Origin: Apodemus sylvaticus
Lineage: Eukaryota; Chordata; Mammalia; Rodentia; Muridae
Direction: 5' to 3'
DNA length: 64,000 nucleotides
Assembly (NCBI RefSeq): GCF_947179515.1
Contig: NC_067481.1
Location: forward strand, 26,549,947 to 26,613,946
Part shown: positions 47,375 through 58,016 of the stretch, piece after piece
Position numbering within the stretch: the stretch's first letter is position 1
Layout of the letters: each line of letters begins with the position of its first letter
Translations under genes and position numbers: made by a program
The notes under the pieces: generated by a model
Told to the model about the DNA's origin: nothing
What the model saw: only the letters and a program-made list of their open reading frames with translations
Database searches by the model: none

Positions 47375-47940
47375 TTGAAGGACCATTAATGTAATACATC
47401 ATGTTAATAGAAGGGCAAAAACACACAATCATCTCAAGAGCTATGGAAAAAGAATTTGACAAAATCCAATGGTGCCTCCTGATAAAAAGATTTAACATGA
47501 CTAGGAAAAGAATGGAACTTCCTCAGCCTGAGAAACAGCTCCGACAGAAACCCAACTCCAAGGGGCTGGAAGCGAAGTCCACCCACATAGCCTGCTAACT
47601 AAGTTTGGGACCCAACACAACAAAATGATGGTCTAAAATCCTACAGATAACCTCATGTTTGTGAAAGACTGAATGTTTCCTTTCTGTTCTAAGGACCACA
47701 AGCAATACTGGGGTTTTTACCACTGATAGTGTTGCCTTAGTGATACTAGCCAGAGAAATTAGACATGAAAATAAAGTTTAAATATCCAGATCAGAAAGAA
47801 TAAAGCTATCTCTACTTGCATTTGGTGTGGTCTTATATGCAGAAAACTCTAAGGTTCACATAAAACCCATTAGCTTCCACACGAGGCCGACACGTTTATA
47901 AGGTATAAAGCCAGTGTCTGAGAATCAACTGTCTTTTGAC
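47375..47940 (+). mobile_element. Ancient L1 (L1M-type) ORF2 fragment
   Basis: Aligns in order with the reverse-transcriptase part of old mammalian L1: gaatttgacaaaatccaatg, cctcctgataaaaagattta, actagccagagaaattagac, tcttatatgcagaaaactct. Indels and stops throughout; not functional. The Rpl34 retrocopy follows immediately. Confidence 0.75.
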
Positions 47941-47969
47941 TGATTTTTGGATATAAAATTTTTTTTCCA

Positions 47970-48402
47970 TCTCTTCCGGGAACAGTACTTAGAGGCACTC
48001 AGAATAGTCCAGCGTTGGCATACCAGTTGTAGGCTTTCCTACAATACAGCCTCTAAAAGAAGCAGACAGTCTCGAACCCCTGGCAACAGCATTGTTTACC
48101 TTTACACCAAGAAGGTTGGGAAAGCAACTAAATCCACCATGTGGCACGTGCCCAGGCAGACTGCGAGGAGTTCATGTGAGACCCAAAGTTCCTATGAGCC
48201 TGTCTAAGACAAAGATGCACATCAGCAGGGCCTGTGGTGTCTCCACGTGTGCAGAGTGTGTCCGTGACAGGATCAAGCCGGCTTTCCTTACTGAGGAACA
48301 GAAAATCATTGTCAAAGTGTTGAAGGCACAAGCACAGAGTCAGGAAGCGAAATAAATAGGCAATGTTTTTAAGTAATAAAAATCAAGACTTTGAAAAAAG
48401 AA
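47970..48402 (+). pseudogene. Rpl34-ps: Processed pseudogene of ribosomal protein L34
   Basis: This is an intronless copy of Rpl34 mRNA. The coding part runs from 48004 to the stop at 48353-48355. The expected initiator is ATA rather than ATG. The segment RLSYNTASKRSRQSRTPGN then IVYLYTKKVGKA is L34-like. A one-base insertion near 48135 moves the rest (CPGRLRGV, RPKV, CVRDRIKPAFL then EEQKI.VKVLKAQAQSQ) to another frame. A 3-bp deletion lies near 48168. The copy keeps a short 5' leader with cttccgg, the 3' UTR, an AATAAA signal near 48376 and an A-rich tail, the hallmarks of L1-mediated retrotransposition. It cannot encode intact L34. It is antisense to Skap1. Confidence 0.95.
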
Positions 48403-48563
48403 AGAAAGACAGAAAGTAAGTTTGTTCTTCTACTGAGCAAGTATTCTATCCCTGACCCACAGCACGAGCTTCATCTGTATCAGCAATGAAAAATCCAAAA
48501 ATAAAGTTAGGGAAAGTCTATTTAAAATATAACTTAGAATAATTTCCTAAGAATACATTTTCA

Positions 48564-48750
48564 GGGGCTGGAGAGATGACTCAGCAGTTAAGAGCACTGC
48601 TGCTTTTGCAGAGGTCCCGAGTTCAATTCCCAGGAACCGCATGGTGGCTCACAACCATCTGTAATGGGGTCTGATGCCTTCTTCTGGTGTATTTGATGAC
48701 AGCTACAGTGTGCTCATATACATAAAATAAATTAATCTTTAAAAAAAAAA
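48564..48750 (+). mobile_element. B2 SINE
   Basis: gggctggagagatgactcag, gttcaattcccaggaaccgc, gatgacagctacagtgtgct and a poly-A tail. First of six SINEs in about 1.2 kb. Confidence 0.96.
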
Positions 48751-48783
48751 CACAGGTGCTATCTTGACCATTAAAAAGGGGGG

Positions 48784-48944
48784 AGGCTGGAGAGATGGTT
48801 CAGTGGTTAAGAGTACCGACTGGTCTTCTGAAGGTCCTGAGTTCAAATCCCAGGTGCACAACCATCCTAATGAGATTTGATGCCCTCTTCTGGTATGTCT
48901 GAAGACAGCTACCGTATACTCACATATAACAATAAATAAATCTT
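48784..48944 (+). mobile_element. B2 SINE
   Basis: aggctggagagatggttcag, cctgagttcaaatcccaggt (with a small deletion after it), tgtctgaagacagctaccgt. Confidence 0.96.
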
Positions 48945-49080
48945 TGGGCCGGAGCAAGCAGGGCTGGAGAGAGCAGAGGTTCTGAGTTTAATTCCCAGCA
49001 ACCACATGATGGCTCACAAACATTGATACAGCTATAGTGTAGTCATATGCATAAAATACATAAATAAATCTTTTTAAAAA
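48945..49080 (+). mobile_element. B2 SINE with internal deletion
   Basis: gggctggagagagcagaggt shows the head joined early to the middle, skipping the usual ctcagtggttaagagcactg part. Tail aataaatctttttaaaaa. Confidence 0.9.
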
Positions 49081-49089
49081 TGGATGTTT

Positions 49090-49300
49090 GCGAGGAGTGG
49101 GAGATAGATCAGTAGGTGACATGCTTGTCACACAAGCACAAAGAGCTGAGTTTGATCCCCAGGACCAATGTAAAAAAACTGAATGTGATAGCCTGTGCTT
49201 GTAAGCCCAGTGCCAGGGATGTAAAACCAAAACAGTCCCTGGGACTTGCTAGCGAACTCCAGAACACTCAGAGACCTTGTTGCAAAGAGAGAGGTGGGAG
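49090..49300 (+). mobile_element. B4 SINE
   Basis: gagtgggagatagatcagta, gttgatcccc-like gagtttgatccccaggacc, then B1-like gtgatagcctgtgcttgtaa. Confidence 0.75.
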
Positions 49301-49359
49301 GGATGGGGAAAGGAGGGAAAATTTTAAGAGACAAATAAATATTTTAAAATAGTTTCATT

Positions 49360-49490
49360 GGCTGGGTATGGTGGCACATGCCTTTAGTTCCAGCATTCAG
49401 AAGGCAGAGGCAGGCAGATCTCTGAGTTCGAGGTCAGCCTAAACTACAAAGTGAGTCCAGGACAGCCAGCGCTTGGTACACAGGAAGAAA
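49360..49490 (+). mobile_element. B1 SINE
   Basis: ggctgggtatggtggcacat, ggcagaggcaggcagatctc, gttcgaggtcagcctaaact: near consensus. Confidence 0.97.
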
Positions 49491-49529
49491 AATAATTATA
49501 CATAAGACACAATATTTTAACATTATTTT

Positions 49530-49718
49530 TAATCACGTGCATGTGTGCACATATGCAAGTGCACATCTGTGCAGTGCCTGTGCAAGCCAGAGGTGCCAGA
49601 GCTCCCTGGAGCTAGAGGCACAGGTGGCTGGGAGGCACCCAGTGAACCGTTGCTAGAACTCAGTCCTTTCAAGAGCAGTACATGTTCTTAAACACTGAAC
49701 CGTCTCTCCAACTCTATG
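49530..49718 (-). mobile_element. B3 SINE, reverse orientation
   Basis: Antisense motifs ctagaactcagtcctttcaa and actgaaccgtctctccaact. Confidence 0.85.
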
Positions 49719-49902
49719 AGATAGTTACAAAGTTGGTTTCCAGTACTTTTGATTCTTTTTTCATTTGTATTTACCTTAAAAGGCTACTTTCAAAAACGGG
49801 CACCATGGAAGTAAAAGCAAATGCCATGCAAATAATTTTTAACATTTCAAGGAGACAGCTGGTGACAAAAAGAAAAAAAATAAAATAAAAAAGTAAATTC
49901 CT

Positions 49903-49984
49903 AGGCCACTGTATGGCTCGGTGGAAGAACGTGTGTTTCGCATACCTAAGACCCTGGGTTCGCACCTCAGAACGGGACAATACA
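49903..49984 (+). mobile_element. ID-like SINE
   Basis: tRNA-like gccactgtatggctcggtgg, then accctgggttcgcacctcag (B-box-like). Diverged from the young rat ID consensus. Confidence 0.7.
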
Positions 49985-50370
49985 AAGAAAAGTAAATCTA
50001 GGCATATTACAGCCGAACTGCTGAAAGGCAAAGATAAAGAGAAAATTTTCAAAGCAGCCAGAGAAAATGACCCATCACATACAGTAGAACAATGATAAGA
50101 GTGAGACTTGAATTTTCATCAGAAATAACGGAGGTAAGAAGGCACGGGACTGACACTTTAAAGTCCTGAAAGGGAGGAGGGGAAAGCCTGGTCAACTCCA
50201 AATTCTATATCCAGTGACAGCGCCCATCAAAAGATGAAGGCAGAATAAAGACAATTGTGAGATCAATGAAAAGTGAAAACTGTTCTGCCAGGGAAACTGC
50301 ACGAAGGGAAACTCAAAGGAAGCTCACCTCACTGAAGACAAGTGACCCCAGGGACAGACAGCCCCCAGGA
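49985..50370 (+). mobile_element. Ancient L1 (L1M-type) fragment
   Basis: Follows old L1 ORF2 sequence: caaagcagccagagaaaatg, ttcatcagaaataacggagg, ccaaattctatatccagtga, agatgaaggcagaataaaga. Heavily decayed. Confidence 0.75.
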
Positions 50371-50912
50371 GCGCCGCCGTGCTGCAAGGATGGGTCTGTT
50401 TGAAACATCCTCATGCTTAATTTTCTCAAAAGACAATGGGCAGTTTCATGCACAGGCTACAACAGTGCACTGCAGTTTATTACATACCCACAAGCAAAGA
50501 TGCGTCTCAGCAGCATAGTGTCTTGGTAGCACAGGGGCTGAAGGCAACAGTAAAGGAAACCCTCTCAGCTAAACAATATTAGCTCTGAACGGTCTGTGAT
50601 GCTAAACCACAAAGCAGACTCACTGGAGCTGCCTTCCGAAGCCCGATGAGGGGGTCCCAGTTTTCAAAATAAATTCATTTAAAAGAAAGTCAAATGAATG
50701 CTAAAAAGCACTTGCTGGAGACTTTATAGGCAATTGTAATAAAAAAGAAAAAAAGGCAACTGGAAAACAACAAAATAAGCTAAGTCTACCGGAAACAATA
50801 GCTATAGAGAAAAGGAGCTGATGGATCCAATTTAAAAGCAGAGAGAGATTACTAACATTCAGGATGTTTGGGAAAGCCCTATGGAAACCTATTTTTTTAC
50901 GCTTCCTTTAAA

Positions 50913-50913
<1 letters not shown>

Positions 50914-50972
<59 letters not shown>
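50914..50972. repeat. CA microsatellite
   Basis: An uninterrupted CA run of about 58 bp, the longest pure dinucleotide run in the window. Confidence 0.99.
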
Positions 50973-50974
<2 letters not shown>

Positions 50975-51004
50975 TGGGGGTGAGAAAGGAAGGAATGGAG
51001 AGGG

Positions 51005-52125
51005 AATATGGTGTTATCCTACATGGCGGGGATGATGTGTCTCCCAGAAGACATAGGTTGCCAGATAAAAAGTCCAGTGCCAGGTGTGGGTTATCTCCCA
51101 TCATGCAGTTGGGGGATAGGGGATGGGGGAATCCCAAAGACTTTCAAACAATGCAGCCTGTTGCGTCTGCTCATGGTTGCTCACCAGAACTTGATGGTAA
51201 GACCCTGCTGCTGAAGACATCACACACTCTGATCACAAGGTTTGGAGAAATTGAGCTGGTACTCTCCCGCAAGTTTCCTCCTTGCCGGCTACTTATCCGG
51301 CAGTTTTACTGGCCGTGACGCCTGAGAGCTACGGTGAAGACCAGCCTAGCAAGCCTGATATGTCTGTGCTGCGGCAGCAGAGAGGGTGTTAGGGGCAGTC
51401 GTCCATGTCTTAATTGGATGGAAGGCCTGCGTCCTAGGAGGAAACTCCTAGGTATAAAAATCAAGCCCAAAACTCACAGCTAAGGAGCCTCATAGCCCCT
51501 AAGGGTGAATCTACTATAATTTTACTAAATAGACACATGCCTTGTAAATGTATCTCTACACCCATAGGTGACTGCAGCCCTCAGACCTCATTAGAGAAGC
51601 TTTTATTCTATACAGACAGCAGCCGTTAATGCAGAGACGCACAACCAGTCAAAGTGTAGAGAACAGATGTGCTCAGAAGCAAAAAGGGAAATGGTATCAC
51701 AGTATCAACCCCTCAACACTCAAGAAACATTGTGGAAAAGAGGAGAGAAAGACTGCAGGAGCTACGGGGTGAAACAGTGTCTTCTGTCCATGATAGGGCG
51801 CTTGCCCTCAGGAACTCACAACAGCTGCACAGGACAGTCGATATTCCAGCCTGGGTGGGGAGGGGCCGACCAACACCCACCCCTAGTTGATGGCTTCTGG
51901 GGGAGGAAGAGTTCATTTCCTTTAGGGGCGTGGTTCCTGGTAGGATCCAATGGAGGGCCCCACACCCATGAGCACATCGTTAGCACAAATGGACTGGTGG
52001 GTTAAGAGGACAGGAATTTGAATGGGAGGTATTGGGGATCTGAGAGAGTCTGGAAGCAGGAACTGAATCTGATCAAAATATGTTGTGTGGATTATGAGAC
52101 TCCTTAAAGGATGAATAAAATATAG
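51005..52125 (+). mobile_element. Lx-type L1 3' UTR
   Basis: About 1.1 kb matching remembered Lx 3' UTR landmarks in order: gaagacatcacacactctga, gctggtactctcccgcaagt, tatccggcagttttactggc, cctaggaggaaactccta, acccatgagcacatcgttag, ctgatcaaaatatgttgtgt and terminal gaataaaatata. 5'-truncated; open frames inside are not genes. Confidence 0.8.
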
Positions 52126-52409
52126 TACATAAAAAGCCCTAGACTCGGTTAGATGTTGTCTACAGGAAACACACGTGAATATAAAAACACGGGAAGAATG
52201 GGAGGAGCCATAGAGGATGCAAACAGAGCTGTAAGGAAGACAGAACTGCTGCGTGAACGCCAGGCAAAGCATGCTTTCAGGCAGGGAAAATACGGACAAT
52301 AAAGAAGGCTATTTCAAATCCACCAAAGGGCCACGTCACTGGGAGACATGACACTCACAAAACAGTCAGAGTCCAGTAACTGAGCTTTACAAACAGTACA
52401 TCCCACCAC

Positions 52410-52498
52410 CCTCTCCCTCCCTTCAGTGCCAGGGGATGAACCAAGGAACATGTGTGTTCTAGACAGGAGCTCTACTGCGGAGCCATAACCCCAGCCCC
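52410..52498 (-). mobile_element. ID-like SINE, reverse orientation
   Basis: The + strand shows ctctactgcggagccataac then cccagcccc: the antisense 5' end of an ID/B4-type tRNA-like element. Confidence 0.7.
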
Positions 52499-52526
52499 AT
52501 TCAGTTGATAAAACATTTTAGAATAG

Positions 52527-52840
52527 AAGCTGGAGACATGGCTCAGTGAGTGAAGGGCTTACTGTTCAAACATGAGAACCTGGTGCCCAGCACCCAAGTA
52601 AAATCTGGGTACAGCACTGCAGCCTGTAACCCACAGAGTAAGGGGTAGAGACAGGTGAACCCTACGGGCTTGCTGCCCAACCAATCCAGCCAATCCATGA
52701 ACTCCAAGTTCAGTGAAAGATCCTGTCTCAAAAAAATAAGGTGGAGAATAATAAAAATATAGTAAGCATGACTTTTCTTTACCCCCAACACACATGCACA
52801 TACATTAATATATGTGGGTGAGCATACACACACAACATAG
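52527..52840 (+). mobile_element. B4 SINE, near full length
   Basis: agctggagacatggctcagt, gtgcccagcacccaag, B1-like agagacaggtgaacc and gatcctgtctcaaaaaaata, then a CA-rich end. Confidence 0.85.
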
Positions 52841-52979
52841 ACACAACTGAAATGTCTTTACAAGTTTTATTCATAACTGCCAAAGACTGGAAGCAACCAA
52901 GATGTCTCTTAATTTGGATCAACAAATAAAGACACAGCTATACGATAGCATCTTATTTGATATGACAAAGAAATGAATA

Positions 52980-53165
52980 GGGCTGGAGAGATGGCTCAGT
53001 GGTTAAGAGCACTGGCTGCTCTTTCAGAGGTCCTGAGTTCAATTCCAAGCAACTACATGGTGTCTCATAACTATCAATAAATGACATCTGATGCCCTCTT
53101 CTGGTGTATAGGCATGCATTTAAGCAGAACACTGTAAACATAGTAAATAAATTAATCTAAAAAAT
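52980..53165 (+). mobile_element. B2 SINE
   Basis: gggctggagagatggctcag and gcactggctgctctttcaga at consensus level, and a shifted 3' part. Confidence 0.96.
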
Positions 53166-53204
53166 GTGAAAAAAATTAAAAAAGAAAGAAAGAAATGGAT
53201 GAAT

Positions 53205-53340
53205 GAAGTTCAGCAAGATAGATCAAAGCAGCAGGTAAATCACCTGCCACCAAGTCTTGCAATCTATTTTCAATCCCCAGGACCCACACATGGTGAAAGG
53301 AGAGAACTGACCCCCAGTCCTCTGACCTCCATATATGTGC

Positions 53341-53379
<39 letters not shown>

Positions 53380-53500
53380 CACCCACACACATGCACATAC
53401 AACATACAGGCATGAGTACACATACACACGTGCACACACAACATACATGCATGAGTACACACACACACACACTGAAATAAATAACTTTTAAAAAAATCCA
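53205..53500 (+). mobile_element. B3/B4-type SINE with expanded CA region
   Basis: gcaggtaaatcacctgccac, atccccaggacccacacatg and cctctgacctccatatatgt. A CA run (53344-53376) follows, then about 100 bp in which a unit carrying acatac, gcatgagtacac and acacac occurs twice, before the aataaataac tail. Confidence 0.8.
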
Positions 53501-53644
53501 TGGTTCACAAACGTTCACAGGAGAGGGTGGGGGCATGGGGTAAGCTTTGATGCTACGGTGCCCGACCCCATAAAGCAGCACACATGACATGTGCAATTGT
53601 CAAAACCAACAGGGCTCTACAGCACAGAGACTTCATCCTTAATA

Positions 53645-54035
53645 TCTAAGTCTTAGTCAGGTTACTACTGCTATGACAAACACCATGACCAAAGGCAAAT
53701 TGGGAGGAAAGAGTTTATTTGCCTTATACTTCCATATCGCTGTTCATCACTGAAGGAAGTCAGGACGGGAACTCAAACAGGGCAGGAACCTGAAGGCAGG
53801 AGCTGATGCAGAGGTCATGGGGCAGTGCTGCTGACTGGCTTGCCCCTCATGGATTGCTCAGTCTGCTTTCTCATAGGACCCAGGACCACCATCCCATGGA
53901 TGGCCCCACCCACAGTGGGCTGGGCTCTTCCCCATCAATCACTATGTAAGAAAATGCCTTATAGCTGAATCTTATGGAGGCATTTTCTCAGTTGAGGTTA
54001 CCTCCTATCAGATCACTCTAATTAGCATATTCTAT
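53645..54035 (-). mobile_element. LTR of MaLR/ERVL type, reverse orientation
   Basis: On the minus strand it starts with ctcaactgagaaaatgcctc and gattgatggggaagagccc. It has gcctctgcatcagctcctgc, an AATAAA-type signal (aaataaactctttcc), and ends ggtcatggtgtttgtcatag then cctgactaagac. The order matches a common murine LTR. Family name tentative. Confidence 0.65.
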
Positions 54036-54127
54036 GAACATCAAACATCACTTAGGCTGGGAGATCTCAAATATAGACTGTCGACATAACCCAACCCTTC
54101 TACAGATGGATGGAGAAACCTCACTGG

Positions 54128-54191
54128 AAAGAAAGAAGGAAGGAAGGAAAGAAGGAAGGAAGGTGCTGATGCAAGCAGTTTTTAAAATGAG

Positions 54192-54221
<30 letters not shown>
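54128..54221. repeat. GAAG and GT microsatellites
   Basis: GAAG/GGAA units at 54128-54161 and a GT run at 54191-54221. Confidence 0.95.
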
Positions 54222-54223
<2 letters not shown>

Positions 54224-54244
54224 TACATACATATGCTCACTTGT

Positions 54245-54306
54245 ATGATAGAATTCAAGCCATCCAGGAATACAAGGTAAGAAGACCCTGTCTCAAAAAA
54301 AAAAGT
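54245..54306 (+). mobile_element. B1 3' fragment
   Basis: gaattcaagccatccaggaa, then gaccctgtctcaaaaaaaaa: only the end of a B1-like element. Confidence 0.55.
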
Positions 54307-54439
54307 TTTTTTCTGAACAACAAAATAATCCTGACTAGTATAAATATTCTAAGTCTGTAAATAATATAAGTAATAATCGAACAAGTTAACAAGAGGGAGA
54401 TTTTTTAATTCAAAATCAATTGTGTAGATATTCTACCCC

Positions 54440-54947
54440 CCAAATAAAGGAGCCATACCTCCCAATCCTTGGATGTGGGCTGCACACAGCCACTTCTTTC
54501 CTTCTAAAGGCTGTAGCTTGGAGAGAGAAATAGAGTGAGTCCCTAGTGGGAAACTTGACACCGGCCAGGTGTTCATGATTCAACATCAACCATCATAAAT
54601 CACACTGACAGTGCGAACCCTTGATGCAATGTGGTGAAAATGATACTTTTGTGATGCCCCCCCCAAACCTGTAACCCCAGTCTAATCAGGAGAGGAACAC
54701 TAGACACATTCTGACACATTCTAACAGAGGGTCATTCTGCTGTATACCTGACTAGCACTCCTCAAAAGGGATAATACATTTATCAAAAACAAGGGGAGTG
54801 TGGGAGATAGCCACAGCTGAGCCCAAGAAGACCTGACTGTATCCTAGATAGAATCCTTAGACAGAAAAGGGCATTAGGTAAAACTCCGGAAGCTGAATGA
54901 ACCTTACTAGCTGAATGAAGAAGGCTTATTAGTCCTAAGGAAAGTAA
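54440..54947 (+). mobile_element. Ancient L1M 3' UTR, first piece
   Basis: Follows the old L1M 3' end: cctgtaaccccagtctaatc, tatcaaaaacaaggggagtg, gatagccacagctgagccc, cagaaaagggcattaggtaa. It is broken at about 54947 by an LTR-like element and resumes at 56100. Confidence 0.75.
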
Positions 54948-55130
54948 CTGTGATGGCTAATCTTGATCATCAACTTGACCACATCTGGAATCAACCAAAA
55001 CTCAAGCAGCTAGACATGCCTGTGAGGGGTTATCTTGATCTCATCATTTGAGATGGGCAGACCCACCCTAAATCAGGATCCTCTGAGGTTAGAAAGCCCA
55101 CCCTATCTGAGCCATACCTTCTGTGGAGGC
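54948..55130 (+). mobile_element. LTR-like element, 5' piece (ERVL-type, tentative)
   Basis: Begins tgtgatggctaatcttgatc, then caacttgaccacatctggaa and cccaccctaaatcaggatcc. It is interrupted by an L1 end and resumes at about 55781. Starts TG and its second piece ends CA, as an LTR should. Confidence 0.65.
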
Positions 55131-55780
55131 CCACAGAGACAAAGTGTGGAGCAGAGACTGAGGGAAAGACCATCCAGAGACTACCCCACCTAGTGATCCA
55201 TCCCATATACAGTTACAAAACCCAGACACTATTATTAATGCTCACAAGTACTTGCTGACTGGAGCCAGATATATACCCACAAGTACTTGCTGATTTGAGC
55301 CAGATATATAGCTGTCACCTGGGAGGCTCTGCTAGTGCATGACAAATACAGAGGGGGACACTCTCAGCCAGTCATTGAACTGAGCACAGGCTCCCCAAGG
55401 GGGAGCTAGAGAAAGGACCCAAGGAGCTGAAGGAGTTTGCATCACCATAGGAGGAACAACAATATGAGCCACCCAGTACTCCCAGAGGTCCCAGGGACAA
55501 AAACATCAACCAGATAGTACGCATGGTGTTACCATGGCTCTAGACGCATAGGCAGCAGAGAAAGGCCTTGTTGGACATCAAAGGGAGGAGAGGCTCCTGG
55601 TCCTTGAAAGGCTCGATGCAACAGTGTAGTGGAATACCAGGGAAGCCATAGGGGGTTGATTGGGGAGCCAGGGGAAGGGAGATGGTTTATGGGGCTTATG
55701 GGGGGGGGCAGGAAAGGGGAAATAATTTGAAATGTAAATAAAGAATATATTAATAAAAAAAGAAAAAGAAAGAAAAAAAA
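55131..55780 (+). mobile_element. Rodent L1 3' end inserted in the LTR-like element
   Basis: agagacaaagtgtggagcag, gaccatccagagactacccc, caatatgagccacccagtac, gaaggctcgatg-like aaaggctcgatgcaacagtg and terminal gaaatgtaaataaagaatat with an A-rich tail. A segment with acttgctga and gagccagatata is duplicated (about 55250-55310). Confidence 0.88.
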
Positions 55781-56099
55781 GAGGACATGGAAGAAGGAAG
55801 TTTTTGGTTTTGCCTTCTTGCCCTCACTCCCACTGGTGAGTTCCTGGATCCAGCATCTAAAGGATTCCTTTACTGGTATGACGAACCTACTTCTTCAGCA
55901 TTCCAACACAGACCAAAGAACAGCTGAGCTATCCAGCTTCATGAACTGAACAACTACTGGATTTCTCCGCCTTTCTGTAGGCAAAGTCTGTTGTTGGGCT
56001 AAGCAGACCACAGGGATTAAACCATCCTAGTAAGTCCCCCTGTAATAGAAATAGATCCATTCTATTAGCTGTGCCTCTCCAGAGAACACTAGCTAACAC
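55781..56099 (+). mobile_element. LTR-like element, 3' piece
   Basis: gaggacatggaagaaggaag, ctgaacaactactggatttc, then tagtaagtccccctgtaata, and terminal ctctccagagaacactagct then aacaca. Continues the element cut at 55130. Confidence 0.65.
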
Positions 56100-56230
56100 A
56101 GTGGCACACTGGTGTAAGATGTTCTAATTAAAGGGGACTGGAGGAAAGAGAAGGGTTAAGGGGGCTCATCTGCTTAATATTGATATAAACCTAAAACGGC
56201 TACAAAAATTCAGTTAGTAAAACAGTAAAC
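56100..56230 (+). mobile_element. Ancient L1M 3' end, second piece
   Basis: cacactggtgtaagatgttc, then a diverged terminus with gatataaacctaaaacggct, continuing the L1M cut at 54947. Confidence 0.65.
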
Positions 56231-56254
56231 CATATGATCTGATATTTATTTATT

Positions 56255-56397
56255 TATTTTGGATTTTTGGTTTCTCTGTGTAGCCCTGGCTGTCCTGAAA
56301 CTCACTCTATAGACCAGGCTAGCCTCAAACTCAGAAATCTGCCTGCCTCTGTCTCCCAAGTGCTGGGATTAAAGGCATGAGCCACCACTGCCTGGCT
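56255..56397 (-). mobile_element. B1 SINE, reverse orientation
   Basis: ggtttctctgtgtagccctg, tagaccaggctagcctcaaa and aagtgctgggattaaaggca: complete antisense B1. Confidence 0.97.
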
Positions 56398-56456
56398 AAT
56401 CTGAACGTTCTAAGTCTTAATGGTTTAAAAATCAAAACAAAAACAAAACAAAATAG

Positions 56457-56622
56457 TGCTAGCAAGACAGTTTAAAAAACACTAACTTCCAAGCCTGAAG
56501 ATCTGAGTTCAGTTCCCAGGTCCCTCATGTGGAAGGAGAGAATTGACTCCCACAAGTCTTCTTCACACACACACACACACACATACACACACACACATAC
56601 ACACACACATAAATTAAAAGAT
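56457..56622 (+). mobile_element. B3-like SINE with CA run
   Basis: gatctgagttcagttcccag, then tgtggaaggagagaattgac and CA runs (56562-56610) interrupted by TACA. Confidence 0.75.
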
Positions 56623-56977
56623 CAATTCATTCATTTTAGTGTGCTTCCCGAATGTCGGTCAGGAATTGAAGTAAGTATTGGGATGTTAGCAGGGGTAGTC
56701 ACTGGGGGTAAAACAGCAATTTCTCTCACAGTCTTCTTCCTATTATTTATATGTCTAGATGTGTGTGCATGTCTAAGTTTTGTGTTTCAGAGTCAGAAAA
56801 AAAAAACAGTAAAATTAAAAACCAGCATGAAACCTGAGGTGCTCATGGTTTTGGTACAAGTTCCTCTCCACTCCTCACCCTTGATTTATTCAATGGTGGA
56901 GAACCTTGCTGGCTTTCACATAGTCCCTCGCAGGGAAAGACTCCCTCAGCAAGCACAGGAAGCAGGCTGCAAAGGTA

Positions 56978-57100
56978 ATATTTGGGTGTGGTGGCACAGG
57001 CCTGTGATCCCCAGCTGCTCAGGAAGCTGAGGCAAGAGGAAAGGAAGGAGAAGGCCAGCTTTCATGATTCAGTGATGCCTTGTCTCAAAATAAAAACACA
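56978..57100 (+). mobile_element. B1/B4-like SINE
   Basis: tttgggtgtggtggcacagg, cctgtgatccccagctgctc and tgccttgtctcaaaataaaa. Confidence 0.75.
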
Positions 57101-57104
57101 AAGG

Positions 57105-57176
57105 TGGCTGGAGATATTAGTCAGTGGTAGGGCAGTTACCTACCATGCTTTGGCCTGGGTTCAATGCCCAGTAGTA

Positions 57177-57180
<4 letters not shown>
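57105..57180 (+). mobile_element. ID/B4-like fragment
   Basis: gtggctggagatattagtca, then gcctgggttcaatgcccagt. A trinucleotide array starts at its 3' end. Confidence 0.7.
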
Positions 57181-57210
<30 letters not shown>

Positions 57211-57237
57211 GGTGGTGGTAGTGGTGGTGATGATGGT
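57176..57237. repeat. GAT/GGT trinucleotide microsatellite
   Basis: ATG units, then GGT units, then GAT again. The His-rich minus-strand frame over it is an artefact. Confidence 0.97.
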
Positions 57238-58016
57238 AATAATAAAGAGATATTATGTGATGTGATAAGTCAAAGTGTTTAGTTTCTTCTTGTAGAACAC
57301 ACATGTATATGCATTCATGCACACACAAACATGCACACTCCAACACACACACAATTATTGAATTTTCCTAGTAAATTCTTCCCCATCTCAGCTTCGTTAA
57401 GATATAATAAACAAATATTTTTGCTAAACTCTTGTAAGTAAAATACCTGCATCCTCCATACCAGTGGGTTATAATTATATCCCACTGAGGTCACTGTGGG
57501 TGGGCTGATTCTTTTTCTTGAGACCTGTTCTGTTTTAGTTTTCCTTCAGATAAATTATTTGAAAGGCTTGTTCCCCAATACTTGAGGAGTCAAGTGTTTA
57601 TTTATTTACTTATCTACACAGAGGAGTAAAAAGACACAAGGACGACCTCTTCCATCTATCTCACCAGTATTTAGAATCTGCTTTGCAGGTACACTCCCCA
57701 GGAAGCATGGAGTCAGAAGGAAATACCACATTCCCATTTGTGGATTTGATATTGTGAAAGATCTTGGAAAATCCTAATACCACAAAACCCGATGAAAACA
57801 CTGGGAAAGAAATTAGGAGGACCACATTTGCTCTTCAACTGAGAAGGTGGAGCTTCTTACAGTGAGAACCCAAAGGAGCCGGACCAAGACTTCTTAAAGA
57901 CACCAGAGGAGAGAAAGATGTCAAGCCACCTTGCAGTGCCTCGTCTCTCTCTGGCCACCGTGCTGTTCCTAGGTTTTCCCATTAAGTAGACAAGCCATTT
58001 GCTAACAAGAACTCTT

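Noticed and set aside
56527..57030. 167-codon + strand frame
   Set aside because: It crosses a B3-like SINE with a CA run, unique sequence and the start of a B1-like element; no match to a known protein and no splice context on the gene strand.
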